Shown: positions 32,528 through 40,671 of the stretch, one piece after another
Position numbering within the stretch: the stretch's first letter is position 1
How the letters are laid out: every line of letters begins with the position of its first letter
NCBI RefSeq assembly: GCF_900101495.1
Contig: NZ_FMUS01000022.1
Location: forward strand, 23,534-87,533
Direction of reading: 5' to 3'
Length of the DNA stretch: 64,000 bases
DNA from: Alkaliphilus peptidifermentans DSM 18978
GTDB lineage: Bacteria > Bacillota > Clostridia > Peptostreptococcales > Natronincolaceae
Notes under the pieces: model-generated
Told to the model about the DNA's origin: nothing
Databases searched by the model: none
Seen by the model: only the letters and a program-made list of their open reading frames with translations
Program-made: the position numbers and the translations under genes

Positions 32528-33844
32528 CTATCTCACTCGAATTTTAAAGTACAATTTTTCAATACTGTCTACTGGTTGAATATGTGTCTCTATATATACA
32601 GCTTCTGCTTCGTTACCCTCTTCAACTGATATATCTGTTTGAGAGTTAAAATTCTGTATAGCTTCAATATTTTCCAGTAGCTCAAGGTAATTAATGCATT
32701 CACCCTTTAAAAGGTTTCTCCCATCTTCATTGTTACTAATTTTACCAATATAAAAGTCACTGAATATACGTTCAAAATCGTTATTTATACTGTCCAATAC
32801 TCTAATTACTCTATTCTTTTTAAATTCTCTTCCCTTTTTTGTTGTAAAGGATGTAAGGGTATTAATATCCTGTTCCACCACAGCCCTTCCATTACTGGAG
32901 ACAAAAACAAACTCACCTGCCTGTAAAGCAGCAATGATTTGACCATTGCTATACCTTGGAGATGCATCTACAGCATCATCATAGGCTGTATAGGTTAGAG
33001 ATTGATTTACATTAGCCCCTGCTGTTGCTGCCGCCACCCATGCTGTACATTCTACAGGTGTTAAGATTGAGCCATCGGCTAAAACCACTCCATTTTTAAC
33101 GCTGATTATTCCCTCGTAATCGGCAATAGGATAGTTTTCTAAAACCACCTGTATTCTTCTGCCTTCATCTTCCCTTAATCTCTTACAGAAGGAAGCAAAT
33201 ACCCCTTTAAGTGAACTGTCGGTAGTTGCTACAGCCATAGTATTAAAGCTATAGCTTTCTATTGCAGTCAAATAATCCAGATAGTTTTCATTTGTAGTTA
33301 CTCCATCTGACCCGCCTGTCAGGGGCGTACCTGCAGTTTCTACCAATTCTCCATTGCCGCTGAATATTACCCAGTCATTAGAAGCTATATTGTTGATATC
33401 AGTAACCGTTTGTGAATCAACAGCCTCGCCGGAAAGAAAGGTGGTAACATTATATTTTGAATTATCATCTATATCCTGTGAAACAGTGATTGTAATATCA
33501 TTTCCTCTTAGGCCGCTATATTTTGCAGTAATACTCAAATCTCCCACTGTGGCAGAGGCAGCTGTACCTGCATTTAATCTATATAGCAGTAATGTTTTTG
33601 CTCTTTTTAATGCCTCCCTGATTAAAATAAGCTTTGGTGATGTCATGGGATAGCCAAGCTTTATAGATGTATTCTCCCCAGCTTCAATCGTTATAACTTC
33701 ATTTGCCGGCCCCCAGGATAAAGCCATGGGTATGGTAACAATACCCCTGTCACCGATGGTGCCCATTGCCCTTCCTTCACTTTCAAAATTAACATATACA
33801 CCTGGTCGTACCTTGTTTTGAGTAGTCCATGTTCCTCCTGTCAT
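32528..33844 (-). CDS. xkdK: Contractile tail sheath protein (XkdK-like), module B
   Basis: A 438-residue sheath protein. N-terminal NKVRPGVYVNFESEGRAMGT, GIVTIPMALSWGPANEVITI and a C-terminal core with GREFKKNRVIRVLDSINNDF, IGKISNNEDGRNLLKGECI. It includes the extra outer domain missing in module A. Shared features with the A copy are low, so they are old paralogues or independent imports. AGGAGG precedes the ATG. Confidence 0.93.
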   Translation of the reverse strand: MTGGTWTTQNKVRPGVYVNFESEGRAMGTIGDRGIVTIPMALSWGPANEVITIEAGENTSIKLGYPMTSPKLILIREALKRAKTLLLYRLNAGTAASATVGDLSITAKYSGLRGNDITITVSQDIDDNSKYNVTTFLSGEAVDSQTVTDINNIASNDWVIFSGNGELVETAGTPLTGGSDGVTTNENYLDYLTAIESYSFNTMAVATTDSSLKGVFASFCKRLREDEGRRIQVVLENYPIADYEGIISVKNGVVLADGSILTPVECTAWVAAATAGANVNQSLTYTAYDDAVDASPRYSNGQIIAALQAGEFVFVSSNGRAVVEQDINTLTSFTTKKGREFKKNRVIRVLDSINNDFERIFSDFYIGKISNNEDGRNLLKGECINYLELLENIEAIQNFNSQTDISVEEGNEAEAVYIETHIQPVDSIEKLYFKIRVR

Positions 33845-34024
33845 TTATTTAGCCTCCTGTCTTATAAATTTTTCTATCATACTTGTTACTTCTTCAATAG
33901 TGTATTTTTTCTCTTCCCTTAATAGAGAATTGATTAAATCCTTTTGGATTTGTGTAAATTTCATGGATTTCATTATTTCAGACTTGGAATATTCCTTATA
34001 CTGATTTTTCTCTTGCTTTTCCAT
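33845..34024 (-). CDS. Small (59-residue) conserved-position tail gene, module B
   Basis: A 59-residue helical, charged protein (MEKQEKNQYKEYSKSEIMKS ... TSMIEKFIRQEAK), too short for standard gene lists. Its ATG overlaps the stop of the tail terminator gene (TAATG), and it ends just before the sheath. Translational coupling and tight packing support it as a real gene. Family and function are unknown. Confidence 0.65.
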   Translation of the reverse strand: MEKQEKNQYKEYSKSEIMKSMKFTQIQKDLINSLLREEKKYTIEEVTSMIEKFIRQEAK

Positions 34025-34503
34025 TATCCTTTTATTCCTCCCTTTTCCTCTAAAATCCCCATCTTTGTAGTTGCCTCCTGCTGCCTATAGACAAAGAAGC
34101 TGTATTCAACAAAAAAATTCAAGGCCCCTTCTATAATTTCATGCTTCATTCCAACGCCCCTTAGTTTTCTTCCGTCTATTTCTATATGCTCCGTTATGTT
34201 ATATAGCTCCTCTGCCACATTGTTCATAGCTCTATTATTCTTGTCTGGGGTGTGGTAATAAATAACGAAGGAATATACTCGACGGTATCTTCCATTAAGC
34301 TCCTTTATCTCATTTCCCTTCAGCATTTTTACATAAAAATAAGGAGGGTTAGCTCCTTCTATTACTTCTTCATCAAATACTTCATTATTGGGAAACTGAC
34401 TATTTAATACAGCCATAATTCCATCACAAAGGCTATTATATGATCCTGACGTAACCCTACACCTCCCTTCATTATCCTTCAAGAATTGCAGTAAAACCTC
34501 CAT
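34024..34503 (-). CDS. Tail terminator-like protein (DUF6838 type), module B
   Basis: A 159-residue protein (ITEHIEIDGRKLRGVGMKHE, GALNFFVEYSFFVYRQQ). It precedes the sheath as in PBSX-type modules and parallels the module A protein. The ATG at 34503 lies immediately after AAGGGGAGGG, so spacing is short; a TTG at 34518 is an alternative start. It caps the tube end. Confidence 0.72.
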   Translation of the reverse strand: MEVLLQFLKDNEGRCRVTSGSYNSLCDGIMAVLNSQFPNNEVFDEEVIEGANPPYFYVKMLKGNEIKELNGRYRRVYSFVIYYHTPDKNNRAMNNVAEELYNITEHIEIDGRKLRGVGMKHEIIEGALNFFVEYSFFVYRQQEATTKMGILEEKGGIKG

Positions 34504-34527
34504 CCCTCCCCTTCGCAAAATTAAATT

Positions 34528-34887
34528 TTATATTTTTCTTAGAATGTATATCTTCAATCCTTGATCTAAATCTACTAAGGCTATTTTATTCACTGTCTTA
34601 TACAACAATTTCTTATGTCTTACATTACTGCCTATCCTTAGATAATGATAGGTAAATAGCTGCATATCCTCTAATAAAAAGAAGTCGTCGTTTTTACTAA
34701 TTATCTCATCTGAGATACCTTCAATTGTTCCTTCTAGTTGTATCCATTCATCATTTCTTTGTAGCCATAGGTCCTTATTGTAGATTAAGGGATATCTGAC
34801 ACATGATGAAAAAATACAATGATATCTTAATCCCGTCCAACTTCCCCATACACACTGAGAGCATTTATCTCCTTCCTTGTTCTTCAT
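34528..34887 (-). CDS. Cysteine-rich protein of unknown function, first gene of module B
   Basis: A 119-residue protein. Its N-terminus has Cys residues (KCSQCVWGSWTGLRYHCIFS, SCVRYP) that could form a zinc site; the rest is mixed. ATG at 34887 follows GAGGAGTGATG. It opens module B right after the leading terminator, and no equivalent is found in module A. I do not recognise a family; a regulatory or assembly role is possible. Confidence 0.6.
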   Translation of the reverse strand: MKNKEGDKCSQCVWGSWTGLRYHCIFSSCVRYPLIYNKDLWLQRNDEWIQLEGTIEGISDEIISKNDDFFLLEDMQLFTYHYLRIGSNVRHKKLLYKTVNKIALVDLDQGLKIYILRKI

Positions 34888-34906
34888 GTCATCACTCCTC
34901 GTATTC

Positions 34907-34935
34907 AAAAAGCCACCAGTAATTTAACTGGTGGC
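34907..34935 (-). terminator. Intrinsic terminator upstream of module B
   Basis: A 9-bp GCCACCAGT/ACTGGTGGC stem with a 6-nt loop, followed on the minus strand by TTTTTG. It lies only about 20 bases upstream of the first module B start codon, between the repeated element and the module. Confidence 0.85.
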
Positions 34936-34949
34936 CCTTGGAAACTTTT

Positions 34950-35014
34950 CCTCAATATCATACTAACATGGTTGATATGTGCCTAGAAGGACATCTTTCG
35001 GTCAAGATTCGGAC
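34950..35014. repeat. 65-bp conserved element, copy B (between the ArpU gene and module B)
   Basis: Same element as at 20729-20793, with 58 of 65 identical bases and no gaps. It lies 3 bases after the ArpU stop and 15 bases before the module B terminator. Of the seven differences, two form a compensating pair (G-C in copy A, T-A here, at 34972/35005). Two more (34976 and 34996) keep pairing as G-U only if the plus strand is the RNA. Confidence 0.85.
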
Positions 35015-35017
35015 AGG

Positions 35018-35551
35018 TTATTCTAACGCATCTGCTCCAAACAATAGTATTTGCAACTCATTTATCAATCTATTTCGATGTCTCCTAATGGTTCTGTCAC
35101 TAATATGGAATTTATCTTCTATCTCTTGATTTAAAAGTCTGTCAAAATATTTAGCAGGTATAATATAGTAATATGAATCACTTTTTAAGCCTTCTAAAGC
35201 TCTTTCTATTCTATCTACCAATCTCTTTGTTCTATCCTTAGTTATTATGTACCCCTCCAACACCTCTACATGCAGTTCTTCGCCACTCACCCCACCACCA
35301 CCAGTATAATAAACAATTGACTTGGATTTTTCTTGTAATCCATGCTCCTGAATGTATTGTATATCTTGCTCTTTTTGTTCTAAAGCCTTTAATAATCCTG
35401 GATAACTATACAGAAGCTTCTCAGTCTTTTGAAAGAAGGATTGGTTATCATTCTTTATTAATTTTGATTTTTCTAATTCCCGAACAGTTTCTGCAGCAGC
35501 CTTTCGAATAATTGTTTCTATATTATCATTTGTTTGTTTTTTGGCCCCCAT
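35018..35551 (-). CDS. ArpU-family late transcription regulator
   Basis: A 177-residue ArpU-type phage regulator with a helical N-terminus (IRKAAAETVRELEKSKLI) and a sigma-like helix-turn-helix at the C-terminus (KFHISDRTIRRHRNRLINEL). Such proteins turn on late genes. It is transcribed away from the repressor, downstream of a promoter that the repressor operator overlaps. AGGAGG precedes the ATG. It is the first gene of the leftward transcript that leads to module B. Confidence 0.85.
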   Translation of the reverse strand: MGAKKQTNDNIETIIRKAAAETVRELEKSKLIKNDNQSFFQKTEKLLYSYPGLLKALEQKEQDIQYIQEHGLQEKSKSIVYYTGGGGVSGEELHVEVLEGYIITKDRTKRLVDRIERALEGLKSDSYYYIIPAKYFDRLLNQEIEDKFHISDRTIRRHRNRLINELQILLFGADALE

Positions 35552-35645
35552 TTTATACCTCCTAAATTTCTTATATATTATTGTACTTTTGTCAAAGCTT
35601 TAGCTAAATTATTATATTTTGTCACTTTAAGTTGTATTTTGTTTT

Positions 35646-35665
35646 AAAATAATCCCGATTATTTT
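35646..35665. promoter_or_regulatory. Palindrome between the ArpU promoter and gene
   Basis: AAAATAATC-CC-GATTATTTT, a perfect 9-bp inverted repeat with a 2-base spacer, about 95 bases upstream of the ArpU start. It differs from the O1/O2 repressor sites. It may bind another regulator or form a 5' hairpin in the ArpU transcript. Confidence 0.5.
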
Positions 35666-35708
35666 CTAATACTTTAACTACCAGAAAATCCACCCCCTCT
35701 GTAATTAA

Positions 35709-35737
35709 ATATTACAACTAATCGTGATAATAAGCAA
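35709..35737 (-). promoter_or_regulatory. Leftward tailocin promoter with operator O1 in its spacer
   Basis: On the minus strand TTGCTT (35737-35732), 17 bases, TAATAT (35714-35709). The spacer holds a palindrome centred at 35721 (35711-35731; ACTAATCGTGATAATA) that matches O2 at 14 of 16 positions. A repressor there would block the promoter and hence ArpU and the late genes. Confidence 0.65.
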
Positions 35738-35832
35738 TTGTTGTTACTGGTTATTTCTTGAATTTTAGTATATATTTTCTTTTTAATTCTTTATTAATCT
35801 AATTATTTCTCTATTTATCACTATATGTTGTA

Positions 35833-35861
35833 TTGCCATATATGTTATTATTGTTTATAAT
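35833..35861 (+). promoter_or_regulatory. Promoter of the repressor gene
   Basis: TTGCCA (35833-35838), a 17-nt spacer and TATAAT (35856-35861), close to the sigma-A consensus. Operator O2 starts at the -10 element, so the repressor should limit its own synthesis. Confidence 0.75.
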
Positions 35862-35881
35862 ATTACTAATAGTGATATTAT
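35857..35881. promoter_or_regulatory. Operator O2, 25-bp near-perfect palindrome
   Basis: ATAATATTACTAATAGTGAT followed by ATTAT; the arms differ at only a few symmetric positions. It overlaps the -10 element of the repressor promoter and lies 15 bases before the repressor ATG. It shares its core (ACTAAT-GTGATA) with O1 at 35711-35731. Confidence 0.65.
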
Positions 35882-35895
35882 AGTGAGGTGTAATT

Positions 35896-36933
35896 ATGAT
35901 AGGTAGGAGAATAAAAGAATTAAGGGGTAATTGTAACATTACACAGGAAGAGCTAAGTAAGATTATAGGAGTTAGTACTTCCATGGTGGGAATGTATGAA
36001 ACTGAAGCTCGTAACCCAAGTTATGAAGTGTTATTGCGAATTGCAGAATATTTTAAAGTTTCCACTGACTACATTCTCGGAAAAACAAATTTCAAATTTT
36101 ATGAGGATGAGGAAATAAAAAATGTTGAGATGCTTATTGATTCAATTGCAAATAGTAAAAGTGACGATATAAAAATATTATCAAAGGATATACTTGAGCT
36201 CCTGCATTTAACCACTTATGATTCAATATCTGGTAATCGAGTTAAAGAATTGACCTTCATAAAAAAGTTATATTACATAATTTATAAGCTTCAAAATACT
36301 TTAAGTAATAATGCATATAAAAGATTCACAAGTAAAAATAATGTTAGACTGCTAAGTCAAGATGAAATTAATAACATTACCAGTGATTTAAAGAATAAAT
36401 TTAACAATCTATCGGATAAAATTACAGATTACTATTTTGATGAAGAGACATGGCGACAGGACCTAAACATAGACATTGATAGTTTCTTTTGCTTGAATTC
36501 TGAATACGAAAATTTTTTATTAAAACCAGTCACTGGTAAAATAGTAAAAGTGCCTGTTTTAGGTAGAATACCAGCTGGTAATCCTATTGATGCAGAAGAA
36601 AACATTATTGATTATGTTGAAATACCAGAAAGTGAAATTTCCAATGGAAGCTATTTTTATCTTCAGGTTACAGGAGATAGTATGATAGGCAGTGGTATTA
36701 TGGATGGATATAGGGTTTTGGTAAAAAAGCAACCCGATGTAGAAAATGGAGAAATCGCTGTTATTAGAGTAAATAGTACTGAAGCAACCTTAAAACGTGT
36801 GAAAAAAATAGATGGTCAGGTTATACTTTATCCTGATAATCCAAAATATGATCCAATTTTTATAAACAATAGTGATGCTGAAATCATTGGAAAAGTTGTA
36901 AAAGTTGAATTTGATCCTAATAAAAAATATTAA
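35896..36933 (+). CDS. LexA-like tailocin repressor (HTH-XRE plus S24 peptidase)
   Basis: A 345-residue protein with an N-terminal helix-turn-helix (residues 3-60: ITQEELSKIIGVSTSMVGMY), a long linker, and a C-terminal S24/LexA peptidase domain (about 225-345). The cleavage site is Ala-Gly in GRIPAGNP, with catalytic Ser in GDSM and Lys in ATLKRVKK. DNA damage would trigger RecA-stimulated self-cleavage and release late genes. GAGGTG precedes the ATG. It is divergent from ArpU, as in SOS-inducible bacteriocins and prophages. Confidence 0.9.
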   Translation: MIGRRIKELRGNCNITQEELSKIIGVSTSMVGMYETEARNPSYEVLLRIAEYFKVSTDYILGKTNFKFYEDEEIKNVEMLIDSIANSKSDDIKILSKDILELLHLTTYDSISGNRVKELTFIKKLYYIIYKLQNTLSNNAYKRFTSKNNVRLLSQDEINNITSDLKNKFNNLSDKITDYYFDEETWRQDLNIDIDSFFCLNSEYENFLLKPVTGKIVKVPVLGRIPAGNPIDAEENIIDYVEIPESEISNGSYFYLQVTGDSMIGSGIMDGYRVLVKKQPDVENGEIAVIRVNSTEATLKRVKKIDGQVILYPDNPKYDPIFINNSDAEIIGKVVKVEFDPNKKY

Positions 36934-36981
36934 ATTTTTCAAAAGAATGCCCATACCCTACGTAAGCAAGGTGGGCATGAT

Positions 36982-37016
36982 AAAAAGCTCACTTCTTTCA
37001 CAGAAGTGAGCTTTTT
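36982..37016 (+). terminator. Bidirectional terminator after the repressor gene
   Basis: AAAAAGCTCACTTC/GAAGTGAGCTTTTT, a 14-bp stem with a 7-nt loop and T run on both strands. It ends the repressor transcript and may also stop leftward transcripts from the tRNA. Confidence 0.88.
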
Positions 37017-37120
37017 ATATAAGTCCGAGAATCAATTATATGTTAATTATTACAATTTTCTATATTAAAAAACCCACCCTCCGAAACCTTTCAAAAAGTG
37101 AGCTTTAATTAGTATTTTAA

Positions 37121-37197
37121 TGGAGCTGATGAGCGGACTCGAACCGCCGAACCTCTTCCTTACCAAGGAAGTGCTCTACCTGCTGAGCTACATCAGC
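37121..37197 (-). tRNA. tRNA-Thr (anticodon GGU)
   Basis: The minus strand folds as a 77-nt tRNA with encoded CCA (37123-37121). It has a GCTGATG/CATCAGC acceptor stem, a CTTCC/GGAAG anticodon stem with loop TTGGTAA (anticodon GGT), and a GTTCGAGTCC T-arm. The discriminator base is U, as is common for bacterial tRNA-Thr. It borders the tailocin island on the right, but I saw no matching repeat at the left border. Confidence 0.95.
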
Positions 37198-37501
37198 ATA
37201 TATTGTAACTGCTTGGCTAATTTTGTGACACTAAGAAATTATATATTATTTTTTAGTTAATGTAAAGGTATTTTAAGAAAAAAATATTATCAATATTTGT
37301 AAATATATTTTTAATTATTATTTTATATATTTAACCTATATTATATTCAGTTTAGAACCAAATTATTCCTATTTCTATCAATATTAATTTATTTAAACTT
37401 GTATACTTCATTTTAATGCTATTATATAGTCTTTTTCTATTGTTTTTATTAATTTAATGCAATTTTAATTATTTAATATTGCATTTTTTTGATATTTGCC
37501 A
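37198..37501. other. AT-rich intergenic region upstream of the citrate operon
   Basis: About 300 bases of strongly AT-rich sequence between the tRNA and the next promoter. I see no gene, palindrome or repeat in it other than poly-A/T runs. It must hold the tRNA promoter. Confidence 0.5.
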
Positions 37502-37530
37502 TTGACTCATTTAGTTATTGCATATATAAT
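37502..37530 (+). promoter_or_regulatory. Sigma-A promoter of the citrate operon
   Basis: TTGACT (37502-37507), a 17-nt spacer and TATAAT (37525-37530). It lies 46 bases before the synthase ATG. Confidence 0.78.
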
Positions 37531-37575
37531 ATTAAACAATAACAAACTATAGTTCATTTGAAAGGAGTATTTTAT

Positions 37576-38721
37576 ATGGAGAAGGAAATTAAAATTCTAG
37601 ACACCACCCTAAGGGATGGAGAACAAACTGCAGGTGTTGTTTTTGCCAATGAAGAGAAAATACTAATAGCAAGGATGTTGGATGATATAGGGATTGACCA
37701 AATAGAAGCTGGCATACCAGTAATGGGAGAAAATGAAAAGGACGTAATAAAAAAGATTGTTAAGAGTAATTTGAAGGCAAGTATTATGGGTTGGAATAGA
37801 GCTGTAATTAAGGACATTCAAGAATCCATTGACTGTGGTGTTGATGCTGTAGCCATCTCTATTTCTACTTCAGATATTCACATTAAGCATAAGTTGAATA
37901 CTACTCGAGAAAGAATACTAGAACAGATGGTCAAGGCTACTGAGTATGCCAAAACCAACGGATTATATGTTTCTGTAAACGCAGAGGACGCCTCTCGAAG
38001 TGACGAAGAATTTCTACTGAAATTTGTGAAATTAGCTAAAGAAGCAGGTGCCAACCGCATCAGATTTTGTGATACAGTCGGAATTTTAAACCCTATTACT
38101 ACTTATGAAAAAATAAAGCTAATAAAAGATACAGTAGATATTGATATTGAAATGCATACCCATGATGACTTAGGTATGGCAACTGCTAACGCTATTGCTG
38201 GAGCAATGGCTGGCGCCACCTACCTTGGAGCTACAATAAATGGTCTTGGTGAAAGAGCTGGTAATGCAGCTTTAGAAGAAGTGGTTTTAGCCGTTAAGAC
38301 ATCCATGGGTATTGATATGGGCTACAAAATCGATAAAATGCAAGATTTGTGTCGTTATGTTGCAAAAGCATCAGATAGAATGATACCTTCATGGAAATCT
38401 ATAGTGGGAGAAAATATTTTTCACCACGAGTCTGGAATTCATGCCGATGGAATGATAAAAAATCCCCTCACCTACGAAATTTTTGATCCTACCGAGTTGG
38501 GGTTAGAAAGAAAAATTGTAATCGGTAAGCATTCTGGAACTGCCGCTATAAAGAATAAACTTGCTCTATTTAATATACAATTAGATAATCTTATATCCTA
38601 TCATTTACTAGAAAAGGTTAGAAATACATCCATTGCTATAAAAAGAGCCCTTACAGACATGGAATTATTAAATCTTTACCACGAAACTTTATCCGAAATT
38701 AACGTTCCTAAGGAAGCATAA
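37576..38721 (+). CDS. Homocitrate synthase family protein, probable Re-citrate synthase
   Basis: A 381-residue acyltransferase of the isopropylmalate/homocitrate family. KEIKILDTTLRDGEQTAGVV binds the metal and substrate; MHTHDDLGMATANAIAG, NGLGERAGNAALEEVV and EGIHADG-like ESGIHADG follow. It is NifV-like and lacks the LeuA regulatory domain. In some clostridia, Re-citrate synthases belong to this family; here aconitase and isocitrate dehydrogenase follow directly, so citrate formation from acetyl-CoA and oxaloacetate is likely. Start is the ATG at 37576 (AAAGGAG). A homocitrate role cannot be excluded. Confidence 0.85.
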   Translation: MEKEIKILDTTLRDGEQTAGVVFANEEKILIARMLDDIGIDQIEAGIPVMGENEKDVIKKIVKSNLKASIMGWNRAVIKDIQESIDCGVDAVAISISTSDIHIKHKLNTTRERILEQMVKATEYAKTNGLYVSVNAEDASRSDEEFLLKFVKLAKEAGANRIRFCDTVGILNPITTYEKIKLIKDTVDIDIEMHTHDDLGMATANAIAGAMAGATYLGATINGLGERAGNAALEEVVLAVKTSMGIDMGYKIDKMQDLCRYVAKASDRMIPSWKSIVGENIFHHESGIHADGMIKNPLTYEIFDPTELGLERKIVIGKHSGTAAIKNKLALFNIQLDNLISYHLLEKVRNTSIAIKRALTDMELLNLYHETLSEINVPKEA

Positions 38722-38733
38722 GAGGTGATTAAA

Positions 38734-40671
38734 TTGAAAAAAAGCTTAACATATAAAATTTTGCAAAAACATTTATTATCAGGTGAATTAAAAGAAGGCT
38801 GTGAAATTGGAATTAAGATAGATCAAACATTGACACAAGATTCAACAGGAACAATGGTTTATTTACAGCTGGAGGCAATGGGTATTTCAAAATTGAAAAC
38901 AGATTTATCAGTAGCTTATATTGATCACAATACTCTTCAAACTGGTTTTGAAAATGCAGATGATCACGAATTCATAAAAAGCGTTGCTGAAAAATATGGT
39001 ATTGTTTATTCTAAGCCTGGTAACGGCATATGCCATCAGCTGCATCTGGAGAACTTTGCAAAGCCAGGAAATACCTTGTTGGGCTCTGATAGTCATACCC
39101 CTACATGTGGTGGAATTGGTATGCTATCCATCGGTACAGGAGGCTTAGATGTTGCTATAGCCATGGCCAGTGGAGAATATTATCTAAAAACACCTAAGGT
39201 TTTAAATATCCATCTGGAAGGACATCTAAAGCCTTGGGTTTCTGCAAAAGATGTAATTCTTTATATTCTTAAACAACTAAGTGTTAAGGGAGGTGTTGGC
39301 AAAGTAATAGAATATACTGGAACGGGAATTAAATCCCTTTCTGTTACTGATAGAGGAACTATTGCCAACATGGGTGCAGAGTTAGGGGCTACCTCCTCTA
39401 TATTCCCCAGTGATGAGATAACCTATGAATATCTAAAGTCTCAAGGCAGAGAAAATGATTGGTTACCTCTGCATGCAGATAACAATGCAACATATGACGA
39501 AGTAATCAATATTGACTTATGTAAAATTCTACCTATGGCGGCAAAACCCCATAGTCCAGATAACGTAGATAGCATTAGAAATTTAACTGGTATAAAAGTT
39601 GATCAGGTGCTGATTGGTAGTTGCACCAACTCTTCTTATAAGGATTTGATGAAGGCAGCTTCTATCTTAAAGGATAAACAGGTCCATCCTGATGTAAGTC
39701 TTGGTATTTCTCCTGGCTCCAGCAACATATTAAAAATGCTGGCCGATAATGGTGCTTTAGGAGATTTAATTGCTGCTGGAGCAAGAATTTTAGAATGTAG
39801 CTGTGGTCCCTGTATTGGTATGGGTCAATCTCCTCAAACGAATGGTGTGTCATTAAGAACCTTTAATCGTAATTTTTGTGGAAGAAGCGGAACAAATAGT
39901 GCAGATGTATACTTGGTTAGTCCTGAAACCGCTGCTATTTCAGCTGTTAGTGGCTTTATTAATACTCCAGAAAATGTTGGCGAAGCCGTTGATATTCAAG
40001 AACCACAAGCATACTTTAAGGGTAATAGCTATTTCATTTTACCAAGCAATAAAAGCAGTATTATAAAGATGGGTCCAAACATTAAACCCTTCCCAATTAA
40101 TACTCCTATAAAAAGTTTAGTTGAAGGTAAGCTAATATTAAAAGCAGGAAATAACATTACAACAGATGACATAATGCCTTCCAATGCAAAGCTCTTGCCC
40201 TATCGCTCAAACATTCCTTATTTGTCTCAATTTTGTTTTAACACTATTGATGCAGATTTTTGGAATAGATGTGTGGAAAATGAAGGTGGCTTTGTCATTG
40301 GAGGTGAAAACTATGGTCAAGGCTCCAGTAGAGAGCACGCTGCACTTGTTCCTTTGCATCTGGGAATAAAGGCTATTATATCCAAGTCATTTGCAAGAAT
40401 TCATAAGGCTAATTTAATAAACAGTGGTATTCTTCCATTAGAGTTTGAAAATGAACAGGACTATGATCTATTACATGAAGGCGATGATTTAATTATTGAT
40501 AATTTAATTCAATCCCTCAAAGAAAACACAAGTGTATTATTAAGAGATACTACTGCAGGTGTAGACATAAAATTAAAATTTACTGGCTCTGAAAGAGATG
40601 TAGCTATATTACTAATGGGTGGATATCTAAATTATACAAAAGCTAGTTTGGAGGGATTAAATAATGAATAG
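38734..40671 (+). CDS. Aconitate hydratase (aconitase family)
   Basis: A 645-residue aconitase with all four domains in one chain. The iron-sulfur ligands are the three Cys in IGSCTNS and CSCGPCIG; substrate residues lie in SDSHTPTCGG and GENYGQGSSREHA. The start is TTG at 38734, with AGAGGTG upstream; an in-frame GTG (38725) lies inside that site. It interconverts citrate and isocitrate (homoaconitate would be the alternative). The dehydrogenase gene overlaps its end by 8 bases. Confidence 0.92.
   Translation: MKKSLTYKILQKHLLSGELKEGCEIGIKIDQTLTQDSTGTMVYLQLEAMGISKLKTDLSVAYIDHNTLQTGFENADDHEFIKSVAEKYGIVYSKPGNGICHQLHLENFAKPGNTLLGSDSHTPTCGGIGMLSIGTGGLDVAIAMASGEYYLKTPKVLNIHLEGHLKPWVSAKDVILYILKQLSVKGGVGKVIEYTGTGIKSLSVTDRGTIANMGAELGATSSIFPSDEITYEYLKSQGRENDWLPLHADNNATYDEVINIDLCKILPMAAKPHSPDNVDSIRNLTGIKVDQVLIGSCTNSSYKDLMKAASILKDKQVHPDVSLGISPGSSNILKMLADNGALGDLIAAGARILECSCGPCIGMGQSPQTNGVSLRTFNRNFCGRSGTNSADVYLVSPETAAISAVSGFINTPENVGEAVDIQEPQAYFKGNSYFILPSNKSSIIKMGPNIKPFPINTPIKSLVEGKLILKAGNNITTDDIMPSNAKLLPYRSNIPYLSQFCFNTIDADFWNRCVENEGGFVIGGENYGQGSSREHAALVPLHLGIKAIISKSFARIHKANLINSGILPLEFENEQDYDLLHEGDDLIIDNLIQSLKENTSVLLRDTTAGVDIKLKFTGSERDVAILLMGGYLNYTKASLEGLNNE

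Noticed and set aside
4912..35551. Search for terminase, portal, capsid, head-tail connector or integrase genes
   Set aside because: All frames between these points are accounted for by tail, fibre, lysis or regulatory genes. None matches a head or integration function.
36934..37200. tRNA-Thr as an attachment site for a prophage
   Set aside because: No copy of the tRNA 3' end was seen at the left border near 4.9 kb, and there is no integrase. The island looks like a resident tailocin rather than an integrated phage.
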